A stretch of 64,000 nucleotides of DNA from Spirochaetales bacterium (GTDB taxonomy: Bacteria > Spirochaetota > Spirochaetia > DAHUYW01). The position numbers and the translations under genes were made by a program. Location: NCBI GenBank assembly GCA_027306915.1, contig DAHUYW010000006.1:62001-126000 (forward strand), in the 5' to 3' direction. Below, in pieces: positions 43,209-52,225 of this stretch (position 1 is its first letter; every line of letters starts with the position of its first letter). Below the pieces are notes generated by a model. The model searched no databases, had not been told where the DNA came from, and saw only the letters and a list, made by a program, of their open reading frames with translations.

Positions 43209-44237
43209 TTACGGCTCTTCCGGGTTGTAGTAGGAGGCCGCATTGTCCTTGGTCACGAGCTCCGCGGACAGCACGATCTCGAGCGGCAGCTTCTTCTGAT
43301 AGAAGCCGGGGAAGGTCTCGTGACGGGCGCCGAGGACTGCAAGGGTAACGGTGTCCGCGCACTGGTCGGGCGGATAGGTGACGTCGGCTGTCGTGGTCGG
43401 GTCGGTCCCGTCCATGATCTGCTTGATCACGCGCTTGTCGGCTCCGCCGCCAAGGAAAACCTTGATGTCGCTGCGGCCGGACTCTTTGTAGGCGACCTTC
43501 GCGCCAAGCATCATGTCGTCATCCGCGGTGTATACCGCGTCGATGTGGTTGTACTTCTGCAGGTAGTTCTGCATGACGTCGTGCGCCTTGGTCTGGTTCC
43601 AGTAGCCGGGCTGCGAATCGAGAATCTTGATCCCGGGGTACTTTGCGGCGACGGCCTTGATCGCGTCCACGCGAATGGTGTTGATCGGGGTCGGAATCCC
43701 CTCGATGATCACGACGTTGCCCTGATAGTTCAGCGCCTTGGCGACGTACTCCATTCCGGTGGTGGCGTAGGCGTTGTCATTGTTGTGGAGATAGACGTCG
43801 TAGACCGGCTTGGTCGTTCCGCGGTCCATGACCACCACGAAGATTCCCGCCTTGTAGGCCTTCTCGACCTCCGAGGTGATCGATGCGTCGACCGGAAAGA
43901 CTACGAGGGCGTTGACACCCTTGGTCATCAGGTCTTCGATATCGTTCGCCTGCTTCGTCACACTGTCGGCGGTGACGAAGTAGAAGGTGATGTTCTTGTC
44001 TTTCGCCTTCCAGTCGTTCATCGCGCGCTGCGCCCAGTAGATCGCCCGAGCGATGTAGCCGTGGTCGGCTGCGGGCATCGAGTAGCCGACCTTGATCGGC
44101 TGGTCGCTAGCGACGGTAGTCGCCTGGCCCGCCTGCTGCCCTGAGGCTTGGGCGCCCGTAGCAGCCTTCGGCGCACAGCTCCCGAGAACAACGGCTGCCA
44201 CAACAACCGCTGCCAAAACAGTTAGCATCTTTTTCAT
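43209..44237 (-). CDS. ABC sugar transporter substrate-binding lipoprotein, RbsB type
   Basis: A 342-residue periplasmic-binding-protein family 1 (RbsB/XylF-like) lipoprotein. The signal peptide ends VVLGSC, a good lipobox at about residue 21. KVGYSMPAADHGYIARAIYWA and the TADDDMMLGAKVAY stretch are typical. AGGAGG lies 6 bases before the ATG at 44237. The frame is open further upstream through the permease gene, but that is not a fusion. It captures the sugar for the RbsC/RbsA-type partners. The ligand is unknown; context suggests a disaccharide or glycoside processed by the AGE-type epimerase. Confidence 0.9.
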   Translation of the reverse strand: MKKMLTVLAAVVVAAVVLGSCAPKAATGAQASGQQAGQATTVASDQPIKVGYSMPAADHGYIARAIYWAQRAMNDWKAKDKNITFYFVTADSVTKQANDIEDLMTKGVNALVVFPVDASITSEVEKAYKAGIFVVVMDRGTTKPVYDVYLHNNDNAYATTGMEYVAKALNYQGNVVIIEGIPTPINTIRVDAIKAVAAKYPGIKILDSQPGYWNQTKAHDVMQNYLQKYNHIDAVYTADDDMMLGAKVAYKESGRSDIKVFLGGGADKRVIKQIMDGTDPTTTADVTYPPDQCADTVTLAVLGARHETFPGFYQKKLPLEIVLSAELVTKDNAASYYNPEEP

Positions 44238-44302
44238 GCCTAACCTCCTTATGGATTTCAATGGTCCGCAAGGACCACGCGAGCTCCTTTCTATGGTCGC
44301 CC

Positions 44303-45298
44303 TTAGGCGCGCTGACGCTGGATGTAGACCGCGCCGATGATGACGAGACCCTTCACAGTCCCCTGGAGATAGGGCGACACGCTTAGCAGGTTGAGCATGT
44401 TGTTGATGATCCCCAGGACGATGGCACCGACGATCGTCCCCCAAATGGTGCCCCTGCCTCCCGTGATGGGCGTGCCGCCGATGATGACGGCGGCAATTGC
44501 GTCGAGCTCGTAGCCGAGGCCGGTGCTCGACGTGCTCACCGCGTTGAAACGCGAGGCGAGCAGAACCGAGGAGACGCCTACGATGAGGCCCGTTATGGAG
44601 TAGGCCGCGAGCTTCACGCGATTGACGTTGATCGCGGCAAAGAGAGCGACGCGCGAGTTCGACCCGACCGCCTGGAGGTATCTCCCGTAGCGAGTCTGGT
44701 TGAGAACGACGTCCATGATCACGGCGAGGAGCAGCATGACCCAAACGGGCACCGGAAAGATGAGGATGGTGGTCAGGCCGAAGGCGCCGAAGATCGAGCT
44801 CTGCGATGTGATCTCCCCGGCGTTGCCGAGGAAAAGCGCGAGGGAGCGAAAGATGGCCATCGTGCCGAGGGTGACGATGAAGGGGGCGAGGGCGCCCCGC
44901 GTCACGAGAAATCCGTTCAAGAGCCCCGAGAGGAGACCGATCGCCAGCGCCGCGCCGATGCCCACGACGAGGGCGAGCGGTTGGTTCCGGGTTCCGCCCA
45001 TCATGACGTTTAGCAGGAGAAGCCCGACGGTCGAGTTGAACGCGACCAGGGAACCTACCGACAGGTCGATCCCTCCGGTGATTATCACGAAGGTCATCCC
45101 GAGAGCGATCATTCCGGTGTAGGAGACCTGATTCAGGATGTTGACCAGGTTGCCCGGCCGGGTGAAGTAGGGGCTCAAGGCGGCCGAGATGATGAAGAGG
45201 ACTACTAGTGCGATGAAGGACGAGTACTTCGGGTAGTCGAAACGCTTGAGCATCGCAACGATGCGCCGTTCCGTGGGTGCTTCGGTTGACATGGTCAA
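44303..45298 (-). CDS. ABC sugar transporter permease, RbsC type
   Basis: A 331-residue membrane protein with about ten helices of the RbsC family. The conserved TFVIITGGIDLSVGSLVAF segment (about residues 68-86) and AVIIGGTPITGGRGTIWGT near 250 are diagnostic. It forms a homodimeric channel with the RbsA-type ATPase, whose stop overlaps its start by 4 bases. Confidence 0.93.
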   Translation of the reverse strand: MTMSTEAPTERRIVAMLKRFDYPKYSSFIALVVLFIISAALSPYFTRPGNLVNILNQVSYTGMIALGMTFVIITGGIDLSVGSLVAFNSTVGLLLLNVMMGGTRNQPLALVVGIGAALAIGLLSGLLNGFLVTRGALAPFIVTLGTMAIFRSLALFLGNAGEITSQSSIFGAFGLTTILIFPVPVWVMLLLAVIMDVVLNQTRYGRYLQAVGSNSRVALFAAINVNRVKLAAYSITGLIVGVSSVLLASRFNAVSTSSTGLGYELDAIAAVIIGGTPITGGRGTIWGTIVGAIVLGIINNMLNLLSVSPYLQGTVKGLVIIGAVYIQRQRA

Positions 45299-46803
45299 AC
45301 CACTCCTTCGCGAATCCCGGTCGCCAGATACATGATCCCTTCCTCGTTGATTTCATCCCCTTCGAGCGTTCCCATGGCCCGACCGTCCTTCATGACCATG
45401 ACCCGATGGCACATCCCGATGATCTCCTCCTGCTCGGAGGAGATGAAGATGCAGGAGAGTCCCTTTTCGGCAAGCCCGTGGATGAGGCGGTAGATCTCCT
45501 GCTTCGCAGAGACGTCGACGCCCCTGGTGGGTTCGTCGGCAATCAACACCGCCGGCTCGGGATCGATGCTTTTGGCAAGCGAAACCTTCTGTTGATTTCC
45601 GCCGCTCAAGTATTCCAGGCGAGTGTCGAGACTCTGAGCCTTGATGTTGAAGCGCTCCCGGTGCCGGGTTGTCGCCTCCTGCTCTCTTTTCTTGTCGATG
45701 AGTCTGAAGAAGGACCGGCAGTAGTTGCCCAATGAGACTAGCGTCGTGTTCTGGACTACCGTGAAGCTCGTGAGAATCCCGCTGCCCTGGCGATCTTCGG
45801 AAAGATAGCCTAGCCCATTTTCTACCGCATCCTTAGGGCTGTCTATCGCAAGCGGCTTTCCGCGTAGGAAGAGCTCGCCGCCGCTCTTCTTTCGCACGCC
45901 CATGATGGTTTCGGCGACCTCGGTCCGGCCGGCCCCGACGAGACCCGCGAGACCGAAAATCTCGCCCTTGCGAAGCTTGAGGTTGATTCCTTCGATCACG
46001 CCGGACACCGAAAGATTCTTGACCTCGAAGACCACTTCGTCGTCGGGACGCCTCTTTTCCGGAAAGACCTGCGACAGCTCCCGGCCCACCATCCTCTGCG
46101 CCATCTCGAGGACCGAGATGTCGTCGATATGCTCCGAGGCGACGAGCTCGCCGTCCCGCAGGATCATCACCCGATCGCAGATCGCCTTCACCTCTTTGAG
46201 CTTGTGAGAGATGTAGATGAGCGTCGTGCCCTGGGCTCGCAGACGGCGCATCAGCTTGAAGAGAATCTCGATCTCGAATTGGGTGAGCACTGTCGTAGGC
46301 TCATCCATGATCAGGAGCTTCGCATCGACCGAGACTGCCTTGCAGATCTCGACCATCTGCTTCTGCGCGGTGCTCAGGTGCTCGATGGTCTCGTCGGGCG
46401 AGATGTCGACCCCAAGCTCCGCAAGCAGCTCCCGGGTTCGCCGCTTCATCTCGCGCTTGTCCAGGAGCCCGTATTGGCTCGAGAGCTCGGAGCCAAGGAA
46501 GACGTTGTCGTAGACCGTGAGCTCCCGAATGAGGTTGAACTCCTGAGGAATGAGGCTGATGCCGAGCCGCTTCGCATCGTGAGGCTCGTTGATTGCCGCG
46601 GGCTTGCCTTCGAACACGACGCCTCCGGTAGTCGGAGTATAGATCCCGGCGAGTATCTTCATGAGCGTCGATTTACCCGCGCCGTTCTCGCCGATGATCC
46701 CAAGGATCTCGCCGCGAATCACCTCGATATGCACGTCCTTCAGCACCGGCACGCCGGAAAACTCCTTTCCGATGCCTCTGGTCTCAAGCAGAATCTCGCT
46801 CAT
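45295..46803 (-). CDS. ABC sugar transporter ATP-binding protein, RbsA type
   Basis: A 502-residue double ATPase. The first domain has an intact Walker A GENGAGKS (about residue 38). The second has the degenerate GLVGAGRTE typical of RbsA/MglA proteins, and signature motifs LSTAQ and LSGGNQQK are visible. It energises uptake through the RbsC-type permease. The ATG overlaps the stop of the epimerase gene by 4 bases, so all four genes are one transcript. Confidence 0.94.
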   Translation of the reverse strand: MSEILLETRGIGKEFSGVPVLKDVHIEVIRGEILGIIGENGAGKSTLMKILAGIYTPTTGGVVFEGKPAAINEPHDAKRLGISLIPQEFNLIRELTVYDNVFLGSELSSQYGLLDKREMKRRTRELLAELGVDISPDETIEHLSTAQKQMVEICKAVSVDAKLLIMDEPTTVLTQFEIEILFKLMRRLRAQGTTLIYISHKLKEVKAICDRVMILRDGELVASEHIDDISVLEMAQRMVGRELSQVFPEKRRPDDEVVFEVKNLSVSGVIEGINLKLRKGEIFGLAGLVGAGRTEVAETIMGVRKKSGGELFLRGKPLAIDSPKDAVENGLGYLSEDRQGSGILTSFTVVQNTTLVSLGNYCRSFFRLIDKKREQEATTRHRERFNIKAQSLDTRLEYLSGGNQQKVSLAKSIDPEPAVLIADEPTRGVDVSAKQEIYRLIHGLAEKGLSCIFISSEQEEIIGMCHRVMVMKDGRAMGTLEGDEINEEGIMYLATGIREGVV

Positions 46804-48107
46804 CCCTTCACCGCTCCTTGCGCGCGCCAGCCTTCACCCTTTGCGGCGGCGATCGCCTGATCCAGCCTTTTGCGGCATTGGATCATCGCGCGCACCGAGT
46901 GGTAGTTGATCTTCCAGGAGTGGCTCATGTGGGTCCAAATCGGCACCCCCTCGCGGGTCAGAAGCGGCCACAGCTCCCCGACCGGCATGTTGATGCCCTT
47001 CGTGAACATGAAACGATGGACGGCCTCGTAGGCTGCCAGGTAGCGCTCATCGCCAAAGCGGAGGTAGGCATCGATCATGCCGGTCATGACCTCGCACTGC
47101 TGCCAGAACTCCTTCTCGAGATCCCGGGCGGGGCCGTCATGCGAGCCCTCGACATAGACCCCCCCATACTCCCAGTCGATGCCGTGGTTAACGGCGTGGT
47201 CGAGCATCTTGCGGACCTGCCCGCGATACGGCGCGTCGTCGCTTCCTAGTACGTCGAGCGCGTGCATGAGCAGCCAGGCCAACTCTACGTTGTGGCCGTA
47301 GCTGGTGTTGTCCATGGGGTTGGCCTTCATCCCCTCGGGCTTGAAGCGGTCCCATCCCCAGACGATGTCGAACTTGATCTGACGCGTAGGCCGCCAATCG
47401 GCCGTAAACTGGGGAATCCCGGTGGCGTGCGCGGGATGGATGAGCCGCTTCATGAGGATCTCGATGTCTTCGAGAAGCTTCCGCCGGTGCAGCGGCAAGC
47501 GGGTGCACTCGTAGAGGTTAGTGTAGGCCTCCATGAGGTGCATGTGGGCGTCCAGGGTCTTGCGATCGCCCCCCTTGCTTCCCGGCCCGGCGAGATTCCA
47601 TTCGCGGTCGAACATCTCGAAGTAGCCCCCGTACATCGTGTCGGTGGCGTGCTTCTGGAGAAGGTCGAAGGTCCGCTCGGCGTACTCGCGCCCGACCGGG
47701 TTGCCGGTGGCAAGGGTGTGCTCGCTCAAGGCGTAGATGGCAAAGCTCTGGCCATAGAGGATCTTGTCGTCCTTGGTGACCTCGCCCTTGCGGTTGGTCA
47801 TCCAGTAGAAGCCTCCGTGCTTCTCGTCCCACATCCGCTTGAGCAGGTAGTCGAGCCCGTGATCGGCAAGCTCGCGGCACCTCTGTCCGTAGCCAGCCCG
47901 GTAGGCGCTCGCAAAGGTGTAAACCGATCGGCTCTGGGCGATGAGGCTCTTCTCGTCTTCCCCGGAGTCGTTACCGTCCTTGTCGAAGTGAGTGACAAAA
48001 CCGCCGTAGCGGGAGTCCTGAGCTCGCTCGAGCCAAAAAGGCAGGAGCCTGTCCCGGAGGTAGGTATCGATCTGATTGCGCCATTCTGGTAGGAGCGAGC
48101 CGGACAC
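46800..48107 (-). CDS. AGE-family sugar 2-epimerase (cellobiose 2-epimerase-like)
   Basis: A 435-residue N-acylglucosamine 2-epimerase family enzyme with the alpha6/alpha6-barrel pattern. His-containing motifs SYGHNVELAWLL and SHSWKINYHS, and TLDAHMHLMEAYTNL, resemble cellobiose 2-epimerases more than N-acylglucosamine epimerases. It interconverts the C2 configuration of a reducing-end sugar such as cellobiose or mannobiose in the cytoplasm. Two GTG starts are available: 48113 has GAGG too close, while 48107 has it 7 bases away and is used here. It is first in the importer operon, right after a strong promoter. Confidence 0.85.
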   Translation of the reverse strand: MSGSLLPEWRNQIDTYLRDRLLPFWLERAQDSRYGGFVTHFDKDGNDSGEDEKSLIAQSRSVYTFASAYRAGYGQRCRELADHGLDYLLKRMWDEKHGGFYWMTNRKGEVTKDDKILYGQSFAIYALSEHTLATGNPVGREYAERTFDLLQKHATDTMYGGYFEMFDREWNLAGPGSKGGDRKTLDAHMHLMEAYTNLYECTRLPLHRRKLLEDIEILMKRLIHPAHATGIPQFTADWRPTRQIKFDIVWGWDRFKPEGMKANPMDNTSYGHNVELAWLLMHALDVLGSDDAPYRGQVRKMLDHAVNHGIDWEYGGVYVEGSHDGPARDLEKEFWQQCEVMTGMIDAYLRFGDERYLAAYEAVHRFMFTKGINMPVGELWPLLTREGVPIWTHMSHSWKINYHSVRAMIQCRKRLDQAIAAAKGEGWRAQGAVKG

Positions 48108-48155
48108 GGCCACACCTCATGTTCGATCGGTTGAAGACAAAAATTAACCGTCGAA

Positions 48156-48165
48156 TTCACGTGAA
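48156..48165 (-). promoter_or_regulatory. Candidate LacI-family operator at the importer start site
   Basis: TTCACGTGAA is a perfect ten-base palindrome with a CG centre, the usual geometry of LacI/PurR operators. It covers about +4 to +13 of the importer promoter, an ideal place to block initiation. The divergent LacI gene starts about 100 bases away. Confidence 0.6.
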
Positions 48166-48174
48166 CCTGTTGGC

Positions 48175-48204
48175 ATTATACCGTTACTTTTCCGGTACTG
48201 TCAA
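48175..48204 (-). promoter_or_regulatory. Consensus sigma70 promoter of the epimerase-importer operon
   Basis: On the minus strand TTGACA (48199-48204) and TATAAT (48175-48180) are both perfect, separated by 18 bases. Transcription should begin near 48168, about 60 bases before the epimerase start, with the palindrome at its start site. Confidence 0.85.
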
Positions 48205-48212
48205 TTTTTTCC

Positions 48213-48242
48213 TTTACATTTCGCACGTTTGACGTGTACGAT
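48213..48242 (+). promoter_or_regulatory. Promoter of the LacI-family regulator gene
   Basis: TTTACA (48213-48218) and TACGAT (48237-48242) are separated by 18 bases. It is back to back with the importer promoter, nine bases between the two -35 boxes. An inverted repeat lies in its spacer. Confidence 0.55.
48224..48236 (+). promoter_or_regulatory. Second candidate operator: CACGT-TTG-ACGTG inverted repeat
   Basis: A five-base inverted repeat with a three-base centre sits between the -35 and -10 of the regulator's own promoter. It shares the ACGTG core with the palindrome at the importer start, so autoregulation by the LacI-type protein is plausible. Confidence 0.4.
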
Positions 48243-48267
48243 AGGACGTCAGGAACTTAGGGAGCCC

Positions 48268-49302
48268 ATGAACTCGGAAAAGTTGCGTCTCACCAAGATT
48301 GCGCGAGAGTTGGCGCTGTCAGTGACCACGGTTTCGCGCGTTCTCCACAACCGGCCCGACGTGAAGCCGGACACCCGAAAGAGGGTTCTGGAGTACGTCC
48401 AGACGATCGGCTACCAGCCTACGATCAATCTGTCCGAGCTGCGGCTTGTCGGCGTCGTCGATACCTTCGTGCGTCACCGCCTCTCGAGCTACTACAACGC
48501 CCTGATTCTCGAAGGTGTGGACAAGAAGCTGTACGAGTCCGGCTATCTCACCACCATAGTCCACACCGAGCTCATAGAGCGGGAACAGAGCCTCTTCGAC
48601 AATGTCCGAATTCTCAACCGCCTCTCGGGGCTCATCTGGCTTGAGCCGGTCTTCGACAAACGCTATCTTCAGATCGTTTCGAATCACGGCATCCCGTGCG
48701 TGGTGATAAACAGCTGCGAGCCCGATATTCCGGTCGACCTCCTCGAATGCAACTCCTTCAAGGCCTCCCAGACCGCGACCGAGTACCTCTTGAGCCTCGG
48801 CCATAGGTCAATCGCCTTCATCGGGGGCCAGCTCAATTACACAAACATCCTGGATCGCATGCGGGGCTACGCCGCCGCCCTGACCGACGCCGGGGTGGAG
48901 CTCGACCAGAACCTCGTCATCGACGACATCTCCCTGTGGAACGACGAGGGCGGGGCCGAAGGGGTCTATCGCCTCTTCAGCCGGAAGCGGATGCCGACCG
49001 CAATCGTCGTCTCAAGCGATTTCCTGGTGACCGGGGTCTATCGGGCGATCAAGGAGCTAGGCCACGCCATCCCTCGTGACGTTTCGGTCATCTCGTTCGA
49101 CGATTCGCCCTTCGCCCCCTACCTCGATCCGCCGGTGACGAGCTGCCAGCAACCGCTCATGCAGATCGGGTCGATGGCGGCGGAGCGCCTGATCCGCGTC
49201 ATCCAGGCGAGGCCGGAGGAGCGGAGCCCGACCAGGATCTCGGTCAACATGCCCTTCATCGTGCGCCAGTCAACAGGCCCGGCGCGGACCTCCGAGCCGT
49301 AG
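48268..49302 (+). CDS. LacI-family transcriptional regulator
   Basis: A 344-residue LacI/GalR regulator. The N-terminal helix-turn-helix reads LTKIARELALSVTTVSRVLH (about residues 7-26) and a hinge region follows. The periplasmic-binding-like core contains the ISFDDSPFAPYL segment typical of the family's inducer site. Start at the ATG at 48268 with GGGAG upstream. It is divergent from the epimerase/importer operon and very probably represses it through the palindromes in the shared promoter region. Confidence 0.92.
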   Translation: MNSEKLRLTKIARELALSVTTVSRVLHNRPDVKPDTRKRVLEYVQTIGYQPTINLSELRLVGVVDTFVRHRLSSYYNALILEGVDKKLYESGYLTTIVHTELIEREQSLFDNVRILNRLSGLIWLEPVFDKRYLQIVSNHGIPCVVINSCEPDIPVDLLECNSFKASQTATEYLLSLGHRSIAFIGGQLNYTNILDRMRGYAAALTDAGVELDQNLVIDDISLWNDEGGAEGVYRLFSRKRMPTAIVVSSDFLVTGVYRAIKELGHAIPRDVSVISFDDSPFAPYLDPPVTSCQQPLMQIGSMAAERLIRVIQARPEERSPTRISVNMPFIVRQSTGPARTSEP

Positions 49303-49439
49303 CGATCGGGGCGCTCCCTTCGCAGGCTCACGATGCGACTCCCGGCACAGCTGAGGCGAACGACGGCATCCCGGGCCGAGGCCCTCGCGTTTGACAGGAC
49401 CCCCCTCGAGCTATATCTTGGGCGCTGGAGGGTGAAGCT

Positions 49440-51005
49440 GTGCCGGAAAAGGCGTGGACGAGGGTCATCGCGGAGAAGGAGCTGGCGGAGCGCAAGCCCG
49501 TCCTGGTCAAGATAGACGAGCGCGATCTCCTGTTGGTGCGCTCGGGCGGAGCGCTTTTTGCCTGCTCGAACAAGTGCAGCCATTACGGCGGGCCGCTCAA
49601 CGAGGGGCTCGTTGTCGGCACCCAGGTCATCTGCCCCCTCCACAATGCACACTTCGACCTGGCGAGCGGAGCGCTGGCCTCTCCGCCGGGAGTGAAGCCG
49701 ATCCCGGCCTTCGAGGTGAAGACCGACAAGGGCGAGGTTTTCGTGCGGGAGCGCGAGCCGTCCGCAGCCCCTGCACGGGCGCCCGGCCAGGACGAGCCGA
49801 GCGTGCTCATCGTGGGCGCAGGCGCCGCAGCGGACATGGCCGCGGATACCCTGCGCGCGGGGGGCTTCGGCGGTCCCATCACCCTCATCACCCGAGAGAA
49901 GGGCGTCCCCTATGACCGCCCCACCCTCTCAAAGGACTTCATCGCGGGCGAGGCCAAGCCCGAATGGCTGCCCCTGCGCGATGAGGCCTACTACAAGGAT
50001 CGCGCGATCGAGATCCTGAACGAGCGCACGGTCACCGGCTTCGATCCCCGATCGAAGAGCGTCACCCTTGCTGACGGAACGACGGTCAAGGGCGACCGCA
50101 TAATCCTTGCGACGGGCGGTATCCCGAGGAGGCTTGCGGTCGTCGGGGGCGGCCTCCCGGGGATCTACTATCTGCGGAGTCTCGAGGACGCAAGCGCGAT
50201 CATCGAGGCGACGAAGGGGGCTCGTACGGCCGTCGTCGTCGGCTCGAGCTTCATCGGGCTGGAGGTCGCGTCCGGCCTCCGGGCGCGCGGCCTCGCGGTC
50301 CACATCGTCGCCCCGGAGAAGCACCCCCTCGTCGGAGTGTTCGGAGCGCGGATCGCGGAGCGCGTTCGACGGCTCCACGAAGAGAACGGGGTCCAGTTCC
50401 ACCTCGAGACCATGCCGGTCGCAATCGAGGGGGCTCGGAAGACCGAGCGAGTGGCCCTTTCGAACGGCGAGAAGATCGAAGCGGATTTCGTCGTCGTCGG
50501 CATCGGAGTGAATCCCGCAGTCGACTACCTCGCGGGAAGCGCCCTGCTCGAGAGCGGTGCGGTCCCCGTCAATGAGCACCTCGAAACCGCCTATCCCGGC
50601 GTTTATGCCGCGGGCGACATCGCGATGGTCCCAAACCATTATACCGGCGATCGGGTGCGGATCGAGCACTGGGTGGTCGCCCAGCGCCACGGGATGCACA
50701 TCGCGAAGGAGATCCTCGGCCGCTCGGAGCCCTACCTCGAGCCTCCCTTCTTCTGGACCATGCAGTACAAGAGCTCCTTCAAGTACGTCGGCCACGCTCA
50801 AGGGTACTACGAGATGTTCTACCGGGGCGATCCGGACGCCGGCCCCTTCGCGGCCGGCTACTATGTGAAGGGGCGCCTCACCGCGGTCGCCACCCTCCAG
50901 CGCAACCGCGACGTCCTCGTGGCCGGCGAGCTGCTCAAGGCAGGACGCTCGCTCACCCCGGAGGAGTTCGTCAAGACGGAAGACCTCGATACCTTCTTGG
51001 CGTAG
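49440..51005 (+). CDS. Rieske [2Fe-2S]-FAD/NAD(P) disulfide-reductase-like oxidoreductase
   Basis: A 521-residue two-domain protein. Residues 1-105 are a Rieske ferredoxin domain with ligands Cys46-His48 and Cys65-His68. The rest is a FAD-dependent NAD(P)H oxidoreductase with VGAGAAADMAAD, a second NAD(P) Rossmann motif and YAAGDIAMVP for FAD. The architecture recalls AIFM3 and bacterial ferredoxin reductases. It may move electrons from NAD(P)H through the Rieske centre to an unknown acceptor, possibly in oxidative-stress defence. The GTG start has GGAGG at 8 bases. Confidence 0.85.
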   Translation: MPEKAWTRVIAEKELAERKPVLVKIDERDLLLVRSGGALFACSNKCSHYGGPLNEGLVVGTQVICPLHNAHFDLASGALASPPGVKPIPAFEVKTDKGEVFVREREPSAAPARAPGQDEPSVLIVGAGAAADMAADTLRAGGFGGPITLITREKGVPYDRPTLSKDFIAGEAKPEWLPLRDEAYYKDRAIEILNERTVTGFDPRSKSVTLADGTTVKGDRIILATGGIPRRLAVVGGGLPGIYYLRSLEDASAIIEATKGARTAVVVGSSFIGLEVASGLRARGLAVHIVAPEKHPLVGVFGARIAERVRRLHEENGVQFHLETMPVAIEGARKTERVALSNGEKIEADFVVVGIGVNPAVDYLAGSALLESGAVPVNEHLETAYPGVYAAGDIAMVPNHYTGDRVRIEHWVVAQRHGMHIAKEILGRSEPYLEPPFFWTMQYKSSFKYVGHAQGYYEMFYRGDPDAGPFAAGYYVKGRLTAVATLQRNRDVLVAGELLKAGRSLTPEEFVKTEDLDTFLA

Positions 51006-51026
51006 GAGCCCCTCCTGCGGTACAAT
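50997..51026 (+). promoter_or_regulatory. Candidate leaderless promoter of queF
   Basis: TTGGCG (50997-51002) and TACAAT (51021-51026) are separated by 18 bases. The -10 box ends 8 bases before the queF ATG at 51035, and no Shine-Dalgarno is seen. The promoter overlaps the end of the preceding gene. Confidence 0.5.
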
Positions 51027-51034
51027 GCGCGCCT

Positions 51035-51442
51035 ATGAACGGTCCGACAGCCGCAGGCGGCTATACCGAGGATCACGCGCGAAGCGGCCTCGCCGAACCC
51101 CTTCCCGAGCTCGAGTGCTTCTCGAACCAATACCCCGAGTCGGACTATGTGATCGAGATCGAGACCCCGGAGTTCGATTCGGTCTGCCCGAAGACCGGCC
51201 TGCCCGACTCAGGCGACATCCGAATTCACTACATTCCGGACCGCCTGTGCGTCGAGCTTAAGTCGCTCAAGCTCTACCTCCTCGGCTACCGGAACATGGG
51301 GATCTTCTCGGAAAACGTCGTAAATCGCATCTTCGAGGACTTCAAGCGAGCGGTGGCGCCACGGTGGCTCAAGGTCCGGGGCGAGTTCAACGCGCGGGGC
51401 GGTCTGTCCACGAGAGTCGAGCGTGAGTACCGAGCCCGGTAG
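51035..51442 (+). CDS. queF: NADPH-dependent 7-cyano-7-deazaguanine reductase QueF
   Basis: A 135-residue unimodular QueF that reduces preQ0 to preQ1 in queuosine synthesis. The catalytic Cys51 and Asp58 lie in VCPKTGLPD, and the NADPH motif ELKSLKLYLLGYRN follows. Its end overlaps the transporter gene by 20 bases, so the two are translated together. Confidence 0.95.
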   Translation: MNGPTAAGGYTEDHARSGLAEPLPELECFSNQYPESDYVIEIETPEFDSVCPKTGLPDSGDIRIHYIPDRLCVELKSLKLYLLGYRNMGIFSENVVNRIFEDFKRAVAPRWLKVRGEFNARGGLSTRVEREYRAR

Positions 51443-52112
51443 GATCACACCGCTCCTCTTCTCGGTAAGCGCCATCTTCATCTCCTTCCTCATCGCGGCA
51501 AATATCATCGCGGTCAAGCTCGTCTCCATCGCCGGGCTCATCCTGCCGGCGGCCGTGGTGATCTTTCCCATCACCTACATCTTCGGGGACATCCTGACCG
51601 AGGTCTACGGGTTCAAGCGGACGCGCCTGGTTATCTGGACCGGCTTCGCTGCAAACCTCGTCGTGGTGGGCGCCATTGCCCTCGCGCAAGCTCTGCCGGC
51701 GGCCTCCTTCTGGAAGGGGCAGGCGGCTTACGTGCAGATTCTTGGCCAGACTCCTCGCATCCTCGCAGGCTCCTTCGCCGCCTACCTTGTGGGAGAGTTC
51801 CTGAACTCGATCGTCCTCTCTCGTCTGAAGCTCGCGACCAAGGGCCGCTTCCTGTGGACCCGGACAATCGGTTCCACCCTGGCGGGCCAGGCGGCCGACT
51901 CTTCGATCTTCATCACCATCGCCTTCGCGGGGACGATTCCGCATGGAGCCCTGCTTTCGCTCATGGCAACGCAGTGGCTCTTCAAGGTCGCCTACGAGAT
52001 CGCAGCGACCCCCCTCACCTACCTGATCGTCGGCTACCTGAAGCGGCGCGAGCACATCGATACCTACGACTTCCAGGTCAGCCTGAATCCCTTTAAGGTC
52101 TTCGACACCTGA
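51423..52112 (+). CDS. yhhQ: Queuosine precursor transporter, YhhQ family
   Basis: A 229-residue membrane protein with about six helices of the YhhQ (vitamin-uptake-like) family. Features are FPITYIFGDILTEVYGFKRTR and the IGSTLAGQAADSSIFITIAF segment. It imports preQ0 or preQ1. The overlap with queF indicates that scavenged preQ0 is reduced in the cell. No queC, D or E genes are near, consistent with salvage, although they could be elsewhere. Confidence 0.9.
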   Translation: MSTEPGRITPLLFSVSAIFISFLIAANIIAVKLVSIAGLILPAAVVIFPITYIFGDILTEVYGFKRTRLVIWTGFAANLVVVGAIALAQALPAASFWKGQAAYVQILGQTPRILAGSFAAYLVGEFLNSIVLSRLKLATKGRFLWTRTIGSTLAGQAADSSIFITIAFAGTIPHGALLSLMATQWLFKVAYEIAATPLTYLIVGYLKRREHIDTYDFQVSLNPFKVFDT

Positions 52113-52225
52113 TCGACTGAGCTCGGCCGGTGGCCCCCGAACGGAACCGTCTTACCCAACCGCACAGGGCGGCTCGAGCCGAATGGCTGCCGAGGGGTGT
52201 GAGATCGAAGAAGGATAGGTCGACG

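Noticed and set aside
43209..45356. Apparent 715-residue permease/binding-protein fusion
   Set aside because: The first part is off-frame over the RbsC-type gene. AGGAGG and a lipoprotein signal place the start at 44237.
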